From NCBI GenBank assembly GCA_004298385.1, contig SCTX01000001.1:1-56248 (forward strand): DNA of 56,248 nt, in the 5' to 3' direction. A program made the translations under genes and the position numbers. Origin of the DNA: Betaproteobacteria bacterium (GTDB lineage Bacteria; Pseudomonadota; Gammaproteobacteria; Burkholderiales; SG8-39). This document shows positions 23,911-35,257 of this stretch, piece by piece. How positions within the stretch are numbered: the first letter of the stretch is position 1; each line of letters starts with the position of its first letter. Under the pieces are notes generated by a model. That model searched no databases. It was not told where the DNA came from and worked only from the letters and a program-made list of their open reading frames with translations.

Positions 23911-25094
23911 GGCCGGATCTCTCTTTCTCTCCCGCGAAGCGCGTCGCGCGAGCGTGCGGCCGGATCCGGATTCGGCGTCGGATCGACCAGCGTCTGCTTC
24001 GACGAGGGCGTGGCCGTTTCGGGCAGGACGCCCGCGCTCATTTGCATGATCTTGTCGAGCGGCAGGTACAACAGATTGCCGCTGCCCTTGGCATCGAGCA
24101 GGATCTTGCTCGTGCTCGCCATGATCTGTTGCAGCGTCTCGAGGTACATGCGGTCGCGCATCACTTGCGGCGCCTTGTTGTATTCGGCGAGCACCTGCTT
24201 GAAGCGGCTCGCCTCGCCCTCGGCGTTGGCCAGCACGCGCTGGCGGTAGCCCTGCGCTTCCTCGGTCAGGCGCGAGGCCGCGCCGCGCGCCTTGGGCACG
24301 ACGTCGTTGAAGTACGCCTGGCCTTCGCTTTTTTGCCGCTCCAAGTCCTGTTTCGCCTTGACCGCGTCATCGAATGCCGCCTGCACCTGCTCCGGCGGCT
24401 GCGCGTTCTGCATGGTCACCCGGCTGACGGCAATGCCGGTCTTGTAGCGGTCGAGTATCTCCTGAATCTGCTTTTGCGCCGCCATCGCGACCTGCTCACG
24501 GCCCTCGTACAGCACGAAGTCCATCTTGCTCGATCCGACCACCTCGCGAAACGCGGTCTCCGCCGCCTGCAGCACGGTATCGTCCGGTTTCTTGTTGTTG
24601 AACAGATAATCGAGCGGATCCTTCAGCGTGTATTGCACGGCGAACTGGATATCGATAATGTTCTCGTCGTCGGTGAGCATGATCGATTCCTTCAACACCT
24701 TCGTCTTGACCGTATTGCGGTAGCCGACCTCGACGGTGCGCACCTGGGACAGGTTGACGATTTCGTGCGACTGAAACGGATAGGGCAGACGCCAGCGCAG
24801 GCCGGGGCTAGTGAGATCGGATTGCTTGCCGAAGGTGAACACCACGCCGCGCTGCTTCTCGTCGACGATATAGAATCCGCTCGCCAGCCACACCACCACC
24901 ACCAGCGCGGCCAGCATGCCGATGCCGCCGCCGATCTTGCGCAGGTCGGGCGGCTGGGCCGAAGGAGCGCCGCTCCCTCCCCTCTTGCCGAACATGCCGT
25001 TCAGCTTCCGATTGAAGTTGCGCCACAGCTCGTCCAAGTCCGGCGGCCCGTTGCCACCGCCCTTCTTGCCCCACTGCGGGTCATTAAGTGACAT
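23907..25094 (-). CDS. hflK: HflK, band-7/SPFH membrane protein
   Basis: The 395-residue product starts MSLNDPQWGKKGGGNGPPDL, has a glycine-rich cytoplasmic N-terminus, one TM near residues 54-75 and the SPFH domain (VDEKQRGVVFTFGK). The long helix with LTEEAQGYRQRVLANAEGEASRF is typical. It overlaps the hflX end by 11 bp and the hflC start by 4 bp. Confidence 0.96.
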   Translation of the reverse strand: MSLNDPQWGKKGGGNGPPDLDELWRNFNRKLNGMFGKRGGSGAPSAQPPDLRKIGGGIGMLAALVVVVWLASGFYIVDEKQRGVVFTFGKQSDLTSPGLRWRLPYPFQSHEIVNLSQVRTVEVGYRNTVKTKVLKESIMLTDDENIIDIQFAVQYTLKDPLDYLFNNKKPDDTVLQAAETAFREVVGSSKMDFVLYEGREQVAMAAQKQIQEILDRYKTGIAVSRVTMQNAQPPEQVQAAFDDAVKAKQDLERQKSEGQAYFNDVVPKARGAASRLTEEAQGYRQRVLANAEGEASRFKQVLAEYNKAPQVMRDRMYLETLQQIMASTSKILLDAKGSGNLLYLPLDKIMQMSAGVLPETATPSSKQTLVDPTPNPDPAARSRDALRGREREIRP

Positions 25095-26235
25095 ACGTAT
25101 CCCTATGATGCGGCTCGACGTCCTGGTTAATTGCCACGGATTTTTTTGTGGCTGCGACTTCGGTCAAGGCGACCCTGAGAAAACCGAGGCCGGCGCCGGT
25201 CTCAGCGCTCAAACTGACGCGGCGGATTTTACCATACTCGTCGCGGTCCAGCCCCGGTATCACCGGCGTCAGGTCGATCTTGTTCCACACCAGCACCTGC
25301 GGGATCGCATCCGCGCCGATCTCGGCGAGCACCGCGTTGACGGCAGCTATCTGCGGCTCGCGCACGCTGCTCGACGCGTCGACCACGTGCAGCAGCAAAT
25401 CGGCTTGGATGGTTTCCTCCAGCGTGGCGCGAAAGGCCGCCACCAGGCCGTGCGGCAGATCGCGGATAAACCCTACCGTGTCCGACAGCACGACATTGCC
25501 TGCCGCCTCGAGGTACAGCCGCCGCGTTGTCGTATCGAGCGTGGCGAACAACTGGTCGGCGGTGTAGCTGCCGGCATGAGTGAGGGCGTTGAACAGCGTG
25601 GACTTGCCCGCATTGGTGTACCCGACAAGCGATACCGAAAGTACCTCGCCGCGCGCCCGCGCGCGGCGCTGCACGTCGCGCCGGCGCTTGAACTGGACCA
25701 GTTTTTCCTTGAGTACCTTGACGCGGTTGCCGATCAGGCGCCGGTCGACTTCGATCTGCGTCTCGCCCATGCCGCCTAGAAATCCCCGCCCCCCGCGCTG
25801 ACGTTCAAGGTGCGTCCAGCCGCGCACGAGACGCGTGGAGGCGTACTCGAGCTGCGCTAATTCCACCTGCAGCTTGCCCTCGTTGCTGCGCGCGCGCCGC
25901 GCGAAAATGCCGAGAATCAGGCCGGTGCGGTCGAGCACGGCGCATTCCAGCTCTTTCTCCAGATTGCGCTGCTGCGCCGGGGAAAGCTCGTGGGCGAACA
26001 CCACCACCACTGCATTGTGCTCGCGCACGGCTCGCCCGATCTCCTCGACCTTGCCTGAGCCCGCGTAAAGCGCCGGGTCGGGACGCTGCCGCCTGCCCTG
26101 GATCGAGGCGAGCGGGCGCAAGCCCGCGCTTTCGGCGAGTAGGCGCAATTCCTCCAGGCTCTCGGCGTAACCGTCGTCGCCGAAATCCAGGCCGACCAGC
26201 ACAGCCGCATTGGCGCGCGCGGGGCGCTCAGACAT
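25084..26235 (-). CDS. hflX: Ribosome-associated GTPase HflX
   Basis: HflX splits stalled or heat-damaged ribosomes. The 383-residue product has the N-terminal nucleotide-binding HflX domain (AVVVVFAHELSPAQQRNLE), the glycine-rich linker (GGRGFLGGMGETQIEVDRR) and the G domain with G1 GYTNAGKST, G3 DTVGFI and G4 NKID. The length is slightly short of the E. coli protein. It sits between hfq and hflK, the conserved order. Confidence 0.95.
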   Translation of the reverse strand: MSERPARANAAVLVGLDFGDDGYAESLEELRLLAESAGLRPLASIQGRRQRPDPALYAGSGKVEEIGRAVREHNAVVVVFAHELSPAQQRNLEKELECAVLDRTGLILGIFARRARSNEGKLQVELAQLEYASTRLVRGWTHLERQRGGRGFLGGMGETQIEVDRRLIGNRVKVLKEKLVQFKRRRDVQRRARARGEVLSVSLVGYTNAGKSTLFNALTHAGSYTADQLFATLDTTTRRLYLEAAGNVVLSDTVGFIRDLPHGLVAAFRATLEETIQADLLLHVVDASSSVREPQIAAVNAVLAEIGADAIPQVLVWNKIDLTPVIPGLDRDEYGKIRRVSLSAETGAGLGFLRVALTEVAATKKSVAINQDVEPHHRDTYVT

Positions 26236-26267
26236 CGCGCGCGCCAGCGGCAGTGAACCGGCCGGAC

Positions 26268-26510
26268 TCAGTTGTCGGAAGCAGAGTGTTCGTAGGAAAT
26301 AGTCACGGCGCGCGCGGGCACCACGGTGGAGATTGCGTGCTTGTACACCATCTGGGTGACCGTGTTCTTTAGCAGCACCACGTACTGGTCGAAGGATTCG
26401 ACCTGGCCTTGCAGCTTGATGCCGTTGACCAAATAGATCGAGACTGGCACGTGCTCCTTGCGCAGCGTGTTCAGAAACGGGTCTTGTAACAACTGCCCTT
26501 TAGTGCTCAT
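26268..26510 (-). CDS. hfq: RNA chaperone Hfq
   Basis: The 80-residue product starts [19 protein letters not shown] and has Sm1 ([20 protein letters not shown]) and Sm2 with [10 protein letters not shown]. The residues used for sRNA and A-rich binding (Q8, Y25, K31, YKH) are present. The open frame runs four codons further upstream, but MSTKG is the natural start. It follows der, as usual. Confidence 0.97.
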   Translation of the reverse strand: MSTKGQLLQDPFLNTLRKEHVPVSIYLVNGIKLQGQVESFDQYVVLLKNTVTQMVYKHAISTVVPARAVTISYEHSASDN

Positions 26511-26595
26511 CGTGCCTCCCACGGCTTTGTTGTTGAACCGCTACTGTAATTGATTTCGATCGCTTTTTCCACCTCGGAAAGGAAATGGGGGCAGG

Positions 26596-27921
26596 CTAAA
26601 CCTTTTTCAAGTAAGGATTGGTCGAAGTCTTGAATTGCACCTTGAGGGGCGTGCCCTCGAGCGAGAACGCCTGGCGAAAGCGCCCCTCGAGGTAGCGGCG
26701 ATAGCCCTCCGGCACGGCATCGAGCGCATTGCCGTGGATGATGATCAGCGGCGGATTCATGCCGCCCTGATGAGCATAGCGCAATTTCGGCCGCGTGAGG
26801 CCCTTGCGCGGCGGCGGCTGGCGCTCGACGGCTTCGATCAACACGCGCGTGAGGCGCGGCGTCGGCAGTTTGCTCATGGCGGCGCGGTAAGCATCGTCGA
26901 TCGAGGGCAGCAAGCCTGACAAGCCGCCACCTTCCAGCGCGGAAATGAAATGAAAGCGCGCAAAACCGAGGAAACCGAGCTTGCGCCGCAGATCGCGCTT
27001 GACGCACTCGCGCCGATAGTCGTCTAGGCCATCCCATTTGTTGACGGCGACTACCAGAGCTCGTCCTTTCTCCACTACGTAACCGGCGATGTGCGAGTCC
27101 TGGTCGGAGATGTCGGCTTGCGCGTCGAGCACCAGCACCACCACGTTGGCCTGGTCCACCGATTGCAGCGTCTTGATCACGGAAAACTTCTCCACCGACT
27201 CGAACACCTGGCCGCGGCGCCGTAGCCCGGCGGTATCGATCAGGGTATAGCGCCCGCCGTCGCGCTCGAACGGGACCTCGATGCTGTCGCGCGTGGTGCC
27301 AGGCTGGTCGAAGGCGATCACTCGGTTCTCCCCCAGCAGGCTGTTGATTAGGGTCGACTTGCCGACGTTGGGCCGCCCGATGATGGCAATGCGCGGATGG
27401 CCCGCCGCCGGCTCTTGCTCGGGCTCTGGCGCAAACCCGGCGAGCGCCAGATCGATGAGGTCGTGCACGCCTTCGCCATGCGCGGCGGAAATGGCGTAGG
27501 GCTGGCCCAGACCAAGTTCGTGAAATTCGGCCGTGACCACGCCGATATTCATGCCTTCCGCCTTGTTCACGGTGAGCAGCACGCGCCGGCCGGTCTTGCG
27601 CAGCAGGTCCGCTATGTTGCGGTCCTGCGGCGCGAGTCCCTGACGCACATCGACCATGAACAGGATTACGTCGGCCTCGACGATCGCCTGCAGGGTCTGC
27701 TTCGCCATCTCGTGCAGGATGCCTTCTTTCGCCACCGGCTCGAAGCCGCCCGTGTCCACTAGGAAATAGGGCCGGTCTCCGACCCGGCCTTCGCCGTAAT
27801 GGCGATCACGCGTCAGTCCGGGCATGTCGGCCACGAGCGCGTCGCGGCTGCGCGTGAGCCGGTTGAACAGCGTGGATTTGCCGACGTTGGGCCGGCCGAC
27901 GATGACTACGGTTGGTTTCAT
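26596..27921 (-). CDS. der: Ribosome biogenesis GTPase Der (EngA)
   Basis: Der is an essential GTPase for 50S assembly. The 441-residue product has two tandem G domains, each with [17 protein letters not shown] and NK-type motifs (VNKAEG, VNKWDG), and a C-terminal KH-like domain ending [11 protein letters not shown]. Length and layout are standard. It lies between bamB and hfq. Confidence 0.97.
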   Translation of the reverse strand: MKPTVVIVGRPNVGKSTLFNRLTRSRDALVADMPGLTRDRHYGEGRVGDRPYFLVDTGGFEPVAKEGILHEMAKQTLQAIVEADVILFMVDVRQGLAPQDRNIADLLRKTGRRVLLTVNKAEGMNIGVVTAEFHELGLGQPYAISAAHGEGVHDLIDLALAGFAPEPEQEPAAGHPRIAIIGRPNVGKSTLINSLLGENRVIAFDQPGTTRDSIEVPFERDGGRYTLIDTAGLRRRGQVFESVEKFSVIKTLQSVDQANVVVLVLDAQADISDQDSHIAGYVVEKGRALVVAVNKWDGLDDYRRECVKRDLRRKLGFLGFARFHFISALEGGGLSGLLPSIDDAYRAAMSKLPTPRLTRVLIEAVERQPPPRKGLTRPKLRYAHQGGMNPPLIIIHGNALDAVPEGYRRYLEGRFRQAFSLEGTPLKVQFKTSTNPYLKKV

Positions 27922-28008
27922 TTGCCGGGCGTCACGCGCGTACCTGCATGCGGCGCAAGGAAATCCGCCTGGATTCCGTTTGCGCCCGCTGCGGCCCCGC
28001 GTCGAAGG

Positions 28009-29199
28009 CTATTTGATGTTGAAGGCATACAGCCCGCCGTTGCGGGTCTGTATGAGGAAGCCGCCGCCGGGCAACATCACCGGATTGGTGCTGACCGGAC
28101 TGCCGTCGGTCGCGACACGGCCGACAAAGGCGCCGGAGTCGCGGGCGAGAAGATGCACATAGCCCTGGATGTCGGCGACGACGATTTCGCGCCCGAGCGC
28201 GAGCGGGGCGGACAGGTTGCGCAGGCGCAGCTTGTCCTGCTTCCACACGCTGGGGCCGCCGATGCGATCGAGCGCATGCACGGCGCCCTTGTCGTCGCTG
28301 ACGAAGGCGTAGCGCGCATCGAGTGCCAGCCCGGATGTGCTCGACATCTCTCGCCCCCACACCGCTTGGCCATTGGCAAGCTCGAAGCAGCCGATGCGGC
28401 CCTGATAAGCGACTGCGCACACCTCGCGTTCAGCGACCACAGGCAGTCCGATCACGTCGGTGACCCGCTCCAGCTCGGTGGCGCCGCGCGGAAGCGCGAC
28501 GGTCGCCTCCCAGCGCACTGCGCCGTTGAACAAGTTGATCGCGACCAGTTTGCCGCCGGCAAAGCCGGCATAGACGACACCTCTGGAGATGCTGATGCCC
28601 ACCGGCGAGCGCACCGTGAGCGCGGGCGTCGAACGCTGGTAATACCACTTGCGCTTGCCGTCCTTCGCATCTAGACCGAAGATACGGCTGTCGGCGCTGC
28701 GCACCACGACGACGTCGTCCGCCACCCGCGGCGCCGCCAACACTTCGCTACTTACCTGCGTCTTCCATAGCGCGGTGCCGTTGGCGTCGAAAGCCAGCAC
28801 CTCGCCCTTGCCGCTGCCCACTGCCACCAGTTTGCCGTCGGCGCCGACACCGCCGGTCAGACGCTCCCCGGCATTGATGCGCCACAAGTGCTTGCCGCTG
28901 CCCCCATCCAGGCGCGTGATCGTGCCGTCGCTAGCGGCTGCGTAGACGCTGTCGCCCGCCACCGCGGGGCTGAATACCGCCTGCTGCGAATTGCCTATAT
29001 TCGACTGCCACAGCGTGCTTACCTCCACTGTATTCGTAAGTGGGGCAAGCTGGGCCATTTCCGGCGCCGGACTGCGGCTGCCGAACCAGTTCATCGGGTT
29101 GATGCTCTCGATTGCACTGTTGACCATGCTGCCACCGCCGCAACCCGCAGCCAACAGCATTGCCGCAAGCGCCAGGACGAGTGCAGAGACGCGCTTCAT
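28009..29199 (-). CDS. bamB: Outer-membrane assembly lipoprotein BamB
   Basis: BamB is a beta-propeller lipoprotein of the BAM complex. The 396-residue product has a signal peptide with lipobox LLAAGC and PQQ-like propeller repeats (LDGGSGKHLWRINAGERLTGG, VDDVVVVRSADSRIFGLDAKDG and others). The ATG overlaps the stop of the upstream yfgM-like gene (ATGA), and der follows after 87 bp. Confidence 0.95.
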   Translation of the reverse strand: MKRVSALVLALAAMLLAAGCGGGSMVNSAIESINPMNWFGSRSPAPEMAQLAPLTNTVEVSTLWQSNIGNSQQAVFSPAVAGDSVYAAASDGTITRLDGGSGKHLWRINAGERLTGGVGADGKLVAVGSGKGEVLAFDANGTALWKTQVSSEVLAAPRVADDVVVVRSADSRIFGLDAKDGKRKWYYQRSTPALTVRSPVGISISRGVVYAGFAGGKLVAINLFNGAVRWEATVALPRGATELERVTDVIGLPVVAEREVCAVAYQGRIGCFELANGQAVWGREMSSTSGLALDARYAFVSDDKGAVHALDRIGGPSVWKQDKLRLRNLSAPLALGREIVVADIQGYVHLLARDSGAFVGRVATDGSPVSTNPVMLPGGGFLIQTRNGGLYAFNIK

Positions 29200-29837
29200 T
29201 TCACCGCGCCGAGCGCATCCAGGCGCAACTGAATCGATCCGCGCAGCCCGGCGTCCCTGGCGTCCGCCCTTTCCAGCGCGCTCTTGTAAGCCGCGCCTGC
29301 CTCTTCATTCTTGCCCTGGGCGACCAGGACATCAGCCCTCGTCGCCAGAAACAGCGCATCGAAAGCGGCGCCGTGCTTGGCATCCAGCGCTTTTAGCGCA
29401 TCGTCGTAGGCTTTTTCGTCGAGCATCACGCTTGCCAGCCGCAGGCGCGCAATATCCTGCAAACCTTCGTCCCCGGCGTTCTCGGCGACCCAGGCGAGCT
29501 GGGCATGCGCGGTTTTCATGTCGCCGCTCTGAAAGTGCGCCTTGGCCGAAACCAGCGCCGCCATTGAGGCGTAGGCCGTGCGCGGGTACCGCTCCAGAAT
29601 GGCGCCCGCGCTTTCGCGCACCTGCTTCAGGTCGCCCGCGCGAGCTGCTTTCTGCACGCTGTCATACAAAGCCGACGCCTGGGCCGCCTGGTTGCGCTGA
29701 TAGTAGTTCCAGCCTTGCCAGGCGGCGAGCACGAAGAGAACCAGGCTCAAGGCGGTCACCACCAGATTGCCGTTTTCCTTCCACCATGCCTTCAGCGTTG
29801 CCAGTTGTTCCTGTTCTTCCAGATCGTATGCGGCCAT
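29196..29837 (-). CDS. YfgM-like tetratricopeptide membrane protein
   Basis: The 213-residue product begins MAAYDLEEQEQLATLKAWWKENG, the signature of YfgM, with a TM at about residues 24-44 and a periplasmic TPR region. YfgM works with the SecYEG translocon and periplasmic chaperones. It lies between hisS and bamB, the conserved place. In the 106-bp gap before it, an 8-bp stem GGGAGGGA/TCCCTCCC (29868-29892) could act as an attenuator. Confidence 0.9.
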   Translation of the reverse strand: MAAYDLEEQEQLATLKAWWKENGNLVVTALSLVLFVLAAWQGWNYYQRNQAAQASALYDSVQKAARAGDLKQVRESAGAILERYPRTAYASMAALVSAKAHFQSGDMKTAHAQLAWVAENAGDEGLQDIARLRLASVMLDEKAYDDALKALDAKHGAAFDALFLATRADVLVAQGKNEEAGAAYKSALERADARDAGLRGSIQLRLDALGAVK

Positions 29838-29943
29838 TCCTAATCCTTTAACGTTACGCGGGGAACCGGGAGGGAAAGGAAGTGTCCCTCCCCTTCCTAG
29901 GCCCCTCGTTCTCCCCTAAATCAGGCGCCTAACGATGATTCCG

Positions 29944-31236
29944 TCAGGCGCACTCTGGATCGTCTTCCAAAAATAACAAATTGGTTACGGAATCGGGCAG
30001 CGTAGCGCGCGCCACGCGCACTTGCTCGCGCTCCCGGCGCAGATGCTTCACGCTCAGCTCGTTGTTTGCGGCCTCGTCCTCGCCGATGATTACCGCGAGC
30101 GTTGCCCCGCTTGCATCGGCCTTTTTCATTTGCGCCTTGAAATTGCCGCCGCCGCAGTGCTGCATCACCGACAGGCCATGGTTACGCAACTCCTCGGCCA
30201 CGCCGAAGGCCATGCGCCCGGCGGCGCTGCCCTGGTGCACGACATAGACTTCGCATTGCGCCGCGGCTTGCGGCGCGCGCGCCTCCTGCATCAGCGCGAG
30301 CAGTCGCTCCAGTCCCATGGCAAAACCGCAGGCCGGCGTTGGCTTGCCGCCGATCTGCTCGAACAGGCCGTCGTAGCGTCCGCCGCCGCACACCGTGCCC
30401 TGGGCGCCCAGGCGCTCGGTCACCCATTCGAACACGGTGAGATTGTAGTAGTCCAGACCGCGCACCATGCGCGGGTTGATGCTATAGGGAATGCCGACGT
30501 CCTTCAACACCTGCTGCACCCCGTCGAAATGCGCGAGCGAGGCCTCGCCCAACCGATCGAGCAGCCGCGGCGCAGATTCGATGAGCGGCTGCATCAACGG
30601 GTTCTTGCTGTCGAACACGCGCAAGGGATTGGTATGCAAGCGGCGCCTGGCGTCCTCGTCCAGCGCATCCTCGTGCGCCTGCAGATACTGCACCAGTTCG
30701 GCGCGGTGTCTCAAGCGCTCCTCCGGGCTGCCGATGCAATTAAGCTGCAGCCTGATATCGTCAAGGCCGAGGTCGTCCCACAGCCGCGCGCACATCAGCA
30801 GCAACTCGGCGTCCACATCCGGGCCGGCATAGCCTAGGGCTTCCGCGCCGACCTGGTGAAACTGGCGGTAGCGTCCCTTCTGCGGCCGCTCGTGCCGGTA
30901 CATGGGTCCCAGGTAATATAGCCGCCGCGGGCTGCCGTAGAGCAGATTGTGCTGGATTGCCGAGCGTACGGTAGAAGCCGTGGCTTCCGGCCGCAACGTC
31001 AGGGCCTCGCCGTTCAGTTCATCGACAAAGCTGTACATTTCTTTCTCGACGATGTCGGTGGCCTCGCCGATGGCGCGGCGAAACAAGGCGGTCGGCTCGA
31101 CCAGCGGCGTGCGCAGGTTGCGATAGCCGTAACTCCGAAGCCAGGAGCGCAGGGTCTCCTCCAGTTCCTCCCAAAGCACCGCCTCGTCCGGCAGGATGTC
31201 GTTCATTCCGCGGACTGCTTGTATGGTATGGCTCAT
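29944..31236 (-). CDS. hisS: Histidyl-tRNA synthetase
   Basis: The 430-residue class II synthetase begins [18 protein letters not shown] and has motif 2 ([20 protein letters not shown]), the HisA motif GGRYDGL and a C-terminal anticodon-binding domain. It is distinct from the hisZ paralogue at 21583-22728. It follows ispG by 24 bp. Confidence 0.97.
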   Translation of the reverse strand: MSHTIQAVRGMNDILPDEAVLWEELEETLRSWLRSYGYRNLRTPLVEPTALFRRAIGEATDIVEKEMYSFVDELNGEALTLRPEATASTVRSAIQHNLLYGSPRRLYYLGPMYRHERPQKGRYRQFHQVGAEALGYAGPDVDAELLLMCARLWDDLGLDDIRLQLNCIGSPEERLRHRAELVQYLQAHEDALDEDARRRLHTNPLRVFDSKNPLMQPLIESAPRLLDRLGEASLAHFDGVQQVLKDVGIPYSINPRMVRGLDYYNLTVFEWVTERLGAQGTVCGGGRYDGLFEQIGGKPTPACGFAMGLERLLALMQEARAPQAAAQCEVYVVHQGSAAGRMAFGVAEELRNHGLSVMQHCGGGNFKAQMKKADASGATLAVIIGEDEAANNELSVKHLRREREQVRVARATLPDSVTNLLFLEDDPECA

Positions 31237-31260
31237 CGTTGCACTCGGAAGGGGCCCGAC

Positions 31261-32538
31261 TTAGACCGCCGACTTTAGGGGAAGTGTCGCCGATTTCTTC
31301 GCCGCCGTGGCGCTCGCCGCGCCCGCACCGTAGTGGCTGCGCACGTAAGCGTCGACGATATTCTGGAAATCCCGGGCGATGGTTTCGCCCTTGAGCGTCA
31401 CCGTCTTCTCTCCGTCCACGAACACCGGGGCCACCGGCCGCTCGCCCGAACCCGGCAAGCTGATGCCGATGTTGGACTGTTTCGATTCGCCCGGGCCGTT
31501 CACCACGCATCCCATCACGGCCACGTGCATGTCTTCCACACCCGGAAACTGCTCGCGCCACAACGGCATCTGCTCTCGCAGGTAAGCCTGGATGCTCGCG
31601 GCGAGTTCCTGGAAATAGGTGCTGGTGGTGCGGCCGCAGCCGGGACAACTGATGACCAGCGGCGCAAACGACCGCAGGCCCATGGTCTGCAGGATTTCCT
31701 GCGCCACTACGACTTCGCGCGTGCGCTCGCCGCCGGGCTCGGGCGTGAGCGAAATGCGGATGGTGTCGCCGATGCCTTCCTGCAGCAGCACCGCCAGCGC
31801 CGCGGTCGAGGCGACGATGCCTTTGGAACCCATGCCGGCCTCGGTGAGCCCGAGATGCAGCGGATATTCGCAGCGTGCTGCCAGCTCGCGATATACCGAG
31901 ATGAGGTCCTGCACGCCGCTCACCTTGCACGAGAGCACGATACTGTCCGCGGGGAGGCCCCATTTCTCCGCCTGCGCGGCCGACTCCAACGCCGACACCA
32001 CCAGTGCCTCGCGCATCACCGCGTTGGCCGCCAGCGGTTGCGCCCGGGCGCTGTTCTCGTCCATCAGGCGCGCCAGCAACTCCTGATCGAGGCTGCCCCA
32101 GTTGACGCCGATGCGCACCGGCTTGGCGTACTTGCAGGCCATTTCGATCATGGTCGCGAACTGTTCGTCGCGCTTCGACCCTTTGCCGACATTGCCGGGG
32201 TTGATGCGGTACTTGGCGAGCGCTTCGGCGCACTCGGGATACTGGCTGAGCAGGCGATGCCCGTTGAAATGGAAATCTCCCACCAGCGGCACGGCGCAAT
32301 CCCTGCGCGCCAAGTCCTCGCGAATACGGGCGACCTGCGCCGCCGCCTCGGCCGTGTTGACGGTGATGCGCACCAGTTCGGAACCCGCGCGCGCCAGGTC
32401 GTGGACCTGCTGCGCCGTGGCGCGCGCGTCGGCGGTATCGGTATTGGTCATGGACTGCACCACGATGGGCGCGCCGCCGCCGACGACGACATCGCCTATG
32501 CGCACCTGGCGCGTGTGCTTGCGTAAGACGACGGACAT
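31261..32538 (-). CDS. ispG: 4-hydroxy-3-methylbut-2-enyl diphosphate synthase IspG
   Basis: IspG is a 4Fe-4S enzyme of the MEP isoprenoid pathway. The 425-residue product begins [20 protein letters not shown], has the TIM-barrel part ([12 protein letters not shown]) and the cluster-binding motifs CPGCGRT and GCVVNGPGE. The ATG at 32538 is the family start; the frame open beyond it is the rodZ gene in another phase. It follows rodZ by 5 bp. Confidence 0.97.
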   Translation of the reverse strand: MSVVLRKHTRQVRIGDVVVGGGAPIVVQSMTNTDTADARATAQQVHDLARAGSELVRITVNTAEAAAQVARIREDLARRDCAVPLVGDFHFNGHRLLSQYPECAEALAKYRINPGNVGKGSKRDEQFATMIEMACKYAKPVRIGVNWGSLDQELLARLMDENSARAQPLAANAVMREALVVSALESAAQAEKWGLPADSIVLSCKVSGVQDLISVYRELAARCEYPLHLGLTEAGMGSKGIVASTAALAVLLQEGIGDTIRISLTPEPGGERTREVVVAQEILQTMGLRSFAPLVISCPGCGRTTSTYFQELAASIQAYLREQMPLWREQFPGVEDMHVAVMGCVVNGPGESKQSNIGISLPGSGERPVAPVFVDGEKTVTLKGETIARDFQNIVDAYVRSHYGAGAASATAAKKSATLPLKSAV

Positions 32539-32543
32539 GGGGG

Positions 32544-33365
32544 CTACTCGAGCGTCAGGCGGGCGACGTCGACCTTGAAATAAGGCCGCAAATCGACCGG
32601 CGCGTCGTTGTATTTCAGCCGCACATTGGCGGCGTTGCCGATCACCACTTCGAACGGCGGCATACCTTCGATCGACTGTCTGCTGCCGGCCGGGTTGAGC
32701 TGGGACAGCAGTATCTTGCCGTGTGCCTGCTTGATTTCGACCCAAGACGTCTCGCCGAATTCGAGTTCGAGGCGTTTATACCCGCCAGGGCTGCGGCCGG
32801 CCGCGGGAGCCGGCGCCACAGTCGCCTGGGCAGGCGATTCAGCGCGTGGCGTGTCGGTCTCGACCGGCTGCTCCGGCTCGCTCGCCGGCGCGGGCGGCGC
32901 CTGGACCGCCTCGTTCTTCGCGACTTTAGGCGTAATAGTCACCGCCTCGCCGGTTGAGGGCGGGCTGGCATACCACCCATAGCCCACGATCGCCACCGCC
33001 GCGAGCGCTGCCAACGACAGATAGACATAGACGAGGTTCGTTTTTTTTCCGCCCTCGATAAATGGCTCCTGATCGTTTGTGCGCAGATCGACCGTGACCG
33101 GGGCGGGAATATCGCGCCGGCCCAGGTCGGCTAGCAGGGGCTGGGGATCGAGCCGGACCAGCTTGGCGTAACTGCGGATCATGCCGCGCACAAAAGTCGC
33201 GCCGGACAAATTCGCGTAGTCGTCCGCCTCGATGGCCGCGATCTGCTTGACCCCATACTTGATTTTTTGCGATACGTCGGCAACGCTGAGCTTGAGCTCG
33301 GCGCGCGCGGCCGCCAGCGCCCGTCCCGGGCTGGTTTGCTCCGTCGTTGGTTCCGCTTCACTCAT
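32544..33365 (-). CDS. rodZ: Cytoskeleton protein RodZ
   Basis: RodZ links MreB to the cell-wall elongation machinery. The 273-residue product has an N-terminal HTH_25 domain ([23 protein letters not shown]), a TM near residues 106-126 ([20 protein letters not shown]), a proline-rich periplasmic linker and a C-terminal DUF4115 domain ([18 protein letters not shown]). The ATG at 33365 overlaps the pilF stop by 4 bp. Confidence 0.93.
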   Translation of the reverse strand: MSEAEPTTEQTSPGRALAAARAELKLSVADVSQKIKYGVKQIAAIEADDYANLSGATFVRGMIRSYAKLVRLDPQPLLADLGRRDIPAPVTVDLRTNDQEPFIEGGKKTNLVYVYLSLAALAAVAIVGYGWYASPPSTGEAVTITPKVAKNEAVQAPPAPASEPEQPVETDTPRAESPAQATVAPAPAAGRSPGGYKRLELEFGETSWVEIKQAHGKILLSQLNPAGSRQSIEGMPPFEVVIGNAANVRLKYNDAPVDLRPYFKVDVARLTLE

Positions 33366-34165
33366 TCGAACTTGCCCTTGAGCATGTCCTGGTATTCCTG
33401 CGAGCCGGAGAAACGCCGCCGCAACTGCGTGGCCAGGGTATTCTCGGCCGACTTGTCGCCCAACTTGCGCTCGATGCGCAGCGCCAGCCACAGCGAATCG
33501 GCCGTCGGCTCGACCAGCTTGTTGAAGCGGCCGATAAAACCGCGCGCAAGCTCCAACTGCCCGCGCTTGTACTGGATCGATGCCAGGTTGAGCAGGGCCT
33601 GGAGATTGTCGGGTTCGCTGCGCAACGCGCGCTGGAAGTAGTCGAAGGCATCGCGCTCGTTGTTCTTCCTGATAGCGCACAGCCCGGCATTGACGTAGGA
33701 GCGCGCCGGGGTGCTGTACAGCGGGTTCTTGAGCGCCGCCAGGAAGTAGGCGATGGACTGCTCCTCGCGCCCGCTCTGGCATAGGAACCAGCCGTAGTTG
33801 TTATTGATGTCCGGATCGTTCGGGGAGAGGCGCAGCGCGCGCTCGAAATGCTGCTGCGCGACGGCGTTTTCGCGCAGGTCCATATGCACCAGGCCGAGCA
33901 CGTTGAATGCCGGGGCATAAGTCGGATCGGCGTCGACTGCAACGCGCAATTCTTCCAGCGCAACGCCCATATTGCCGCGTTCAAAATAGGCCGAAGCGAG
34001 TTCGGTGTGAATGCGCGCGCGGTTACGCGGGGCGCCGATGTCGCCGGTCACGGTGCCGGTCTCTACCGTATCCGCCTGAGTCGCCGAAGACAGCGGGGTC
34101 TGCGCGCAGCCGGTAAGCGCGCCGCAGACCAGCAACAGCGCGGCATAAATGGTCGATCTCAGCAT
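33362..34165 (-). CDS. pilF: Type IV pilus biogenesis lipoprotein PilF/PilW
   Basis: The 267-residue product has a lipoprotein signal (LVCGALTGC) and several TPR repeats ([40 protein letters not shown]). PilF is the pilotin that helps PilQ secretin reach the outer membrane. The order rlmN-pilF-rodZ-ispG is classic. Its start (34165) abuts the rlmN stop at 34159-34161. Confidence 0.93.
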   Translation of the reverse strand: MLRSTIYAALLLVCGALTGCAQTPLSSATQADTVETGTVTGDIGAPRNRARIHTELASAYFERGNMGVALEELRVAVDADPTYAPAFNVLGLVHMDLRENAVAQQHFERALRLSPNDPDINNNYGWFLCQSGREEQSIAYFLAALKNPLYSTPARSYVNAGLCAIRKNNERDAFDYFQRALRSEPDNLQALLNLASIQYKRGQLELARGFIGRFNKLVEPTADSLWLALRIERKLGDKSAENTLATQLRRRFSGSQEYQDMLKGKFE

Positions 34166-35244
34166 GGCCGTATCTCCACCACGCGGCGCGTGCGCCGGGT
34201 CTTGTCCTCCACCTTGCCCGCGAGCTGGCCGCAAGCCGCGTCGATATCGTCTCCGCGCGTCTTGCGGGTCGTCACCACCAGTCCGGCCGAGATGAGGATT
34301 TCGGCGAAGCGGCAGATCGCGTCGCGCGACGAGCGCTTGAAGCCGGAATTGGGGAAGGGGTTGAACGGAATCAGGTTGAATTTGCACGGAACATCGCGCA
34401 CCAGCGCTATGAGCTGTCGCGCGTGCTCGGCGCCGTCGTTGACACCCTCAAGCATGACGTACTCGAAGGTGAGAAAATCGCGCGGGGCCTTGTCCAAATA
34501 GCGTCGGCAGGCGGCAAGCAGCTCGGCCAGCGGATATTTCCTGTTGATCGGCACGAGAATGTTTCGCAGCGCGTCGTTGGGCGCGTGCAGCGATACCGCC
34601 AGCGCCACCGGGCAGGTGTCGCGCAGGCGGTCGATGGCGGGCACGATGCCCGAAGTGGACAGCGTCACGCGCCGGCGCGAGAGCCCGTAGGCGTTGTCGT
34701 CCAGCATCAGGCGCATCGCCGTTACCACGTTGTCGAAATTGGCCAGTGGCTCGCCCATGCCCATCAGGACGACGTTGCTGAGCACACGCTCGCCCTTGGG
34801 CGCGGCGCCGAGAGCCTTGTTCGCAATCCAGAGCTGGCCGATCATCTCGGCCACGCTGAGGTTGCGGTTGAAGCCCTGCCTGGCGGTGGAACAAAATTTG
34901 CAGTCCAAGGCGCAGCCCGCCTGCGAGGACACGCACAAAGTGCCTCGATTGGTCTCCGGGATGAACACCGTTTCCACCGCGTTGCCCTTGCCGACGTCGA
35001 TCAGCCATTTGCGCGTGCCGTCCGCGGCCGTGGTGTCCGATACGACTCGCGGCGCCTCGATCACCGCGCTCGCGGCGAGCTTTTCCCGCAGCGGCCTGGC
35101 GAGGTCGCTCATTTTCGAAAAATCCGCCTCCCCGGACTGGTGCATCCAGCGCAGCAGTTGCTTGGCGCGAAACGGCTTCTCGCCCGCTTCGGCAAAAAAG
35201 CCGGCGAGTTGCGCAGCATCGAGGTTGAGGAGGTTGAGGCTCAT
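34159..35244 (-). CDS. rlmN: Dual-specificity RNA methyltransferase RlmN
   Basis: RlmN is a radical-SAM enzyme that methylates C2 of A2503 in 23S rRNA and A37 in some tRNAs. The 361-residue product has the radical-SAM cluster motif [20 protein letters not shown] and the C-terminal cysteine in IDAACGQL used in the thiyl mechanism. It follows ndk by 13 bp and overlaps pilF slightly. Confidence 0.96.
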   Translation of the reverse strand: MSLNLLNLDAAQLAGFFAEAGEKPFRAKQLLRWMHQSGEADFSKMSDLARPLREKLAASAVIEAPRVVSDTTAADGTRKWLIDVGKGNAVETVFIPETNRGTLCVSSQAGCALDCKFCSTARQGFNRNLSVAEMIGQLWIANKALGAAPKGERVLSNVVLMGMGEPLANFDNVVTAMRLMLDDNAYGLSRRRVTLSTSGIVPAIDRLRDTCPVALAVSLHAPNDALRNILVPINRKYPLAELLAACRRYLDKAPRDFLTFEYVMLEGVNDGAEHARQLIALVRDVPCKFNLIPFNPFPNSGFKRSSRDAICRFAEILISAGLVVTTRKTRGDDIDAACGQLAGKVEDKTRRTRRVVEIRPC

Positions 35245-35257
35245 GGGTATTCGAGAT

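Noticed and set aside
26442-26465. Sigma-54-like TGGCACG followed by TTGC within hfq
   Set aside because: The spacing between GG and GC is 12 bp instead of 10, and it is within a coding sequence on the wrong strand for any start.
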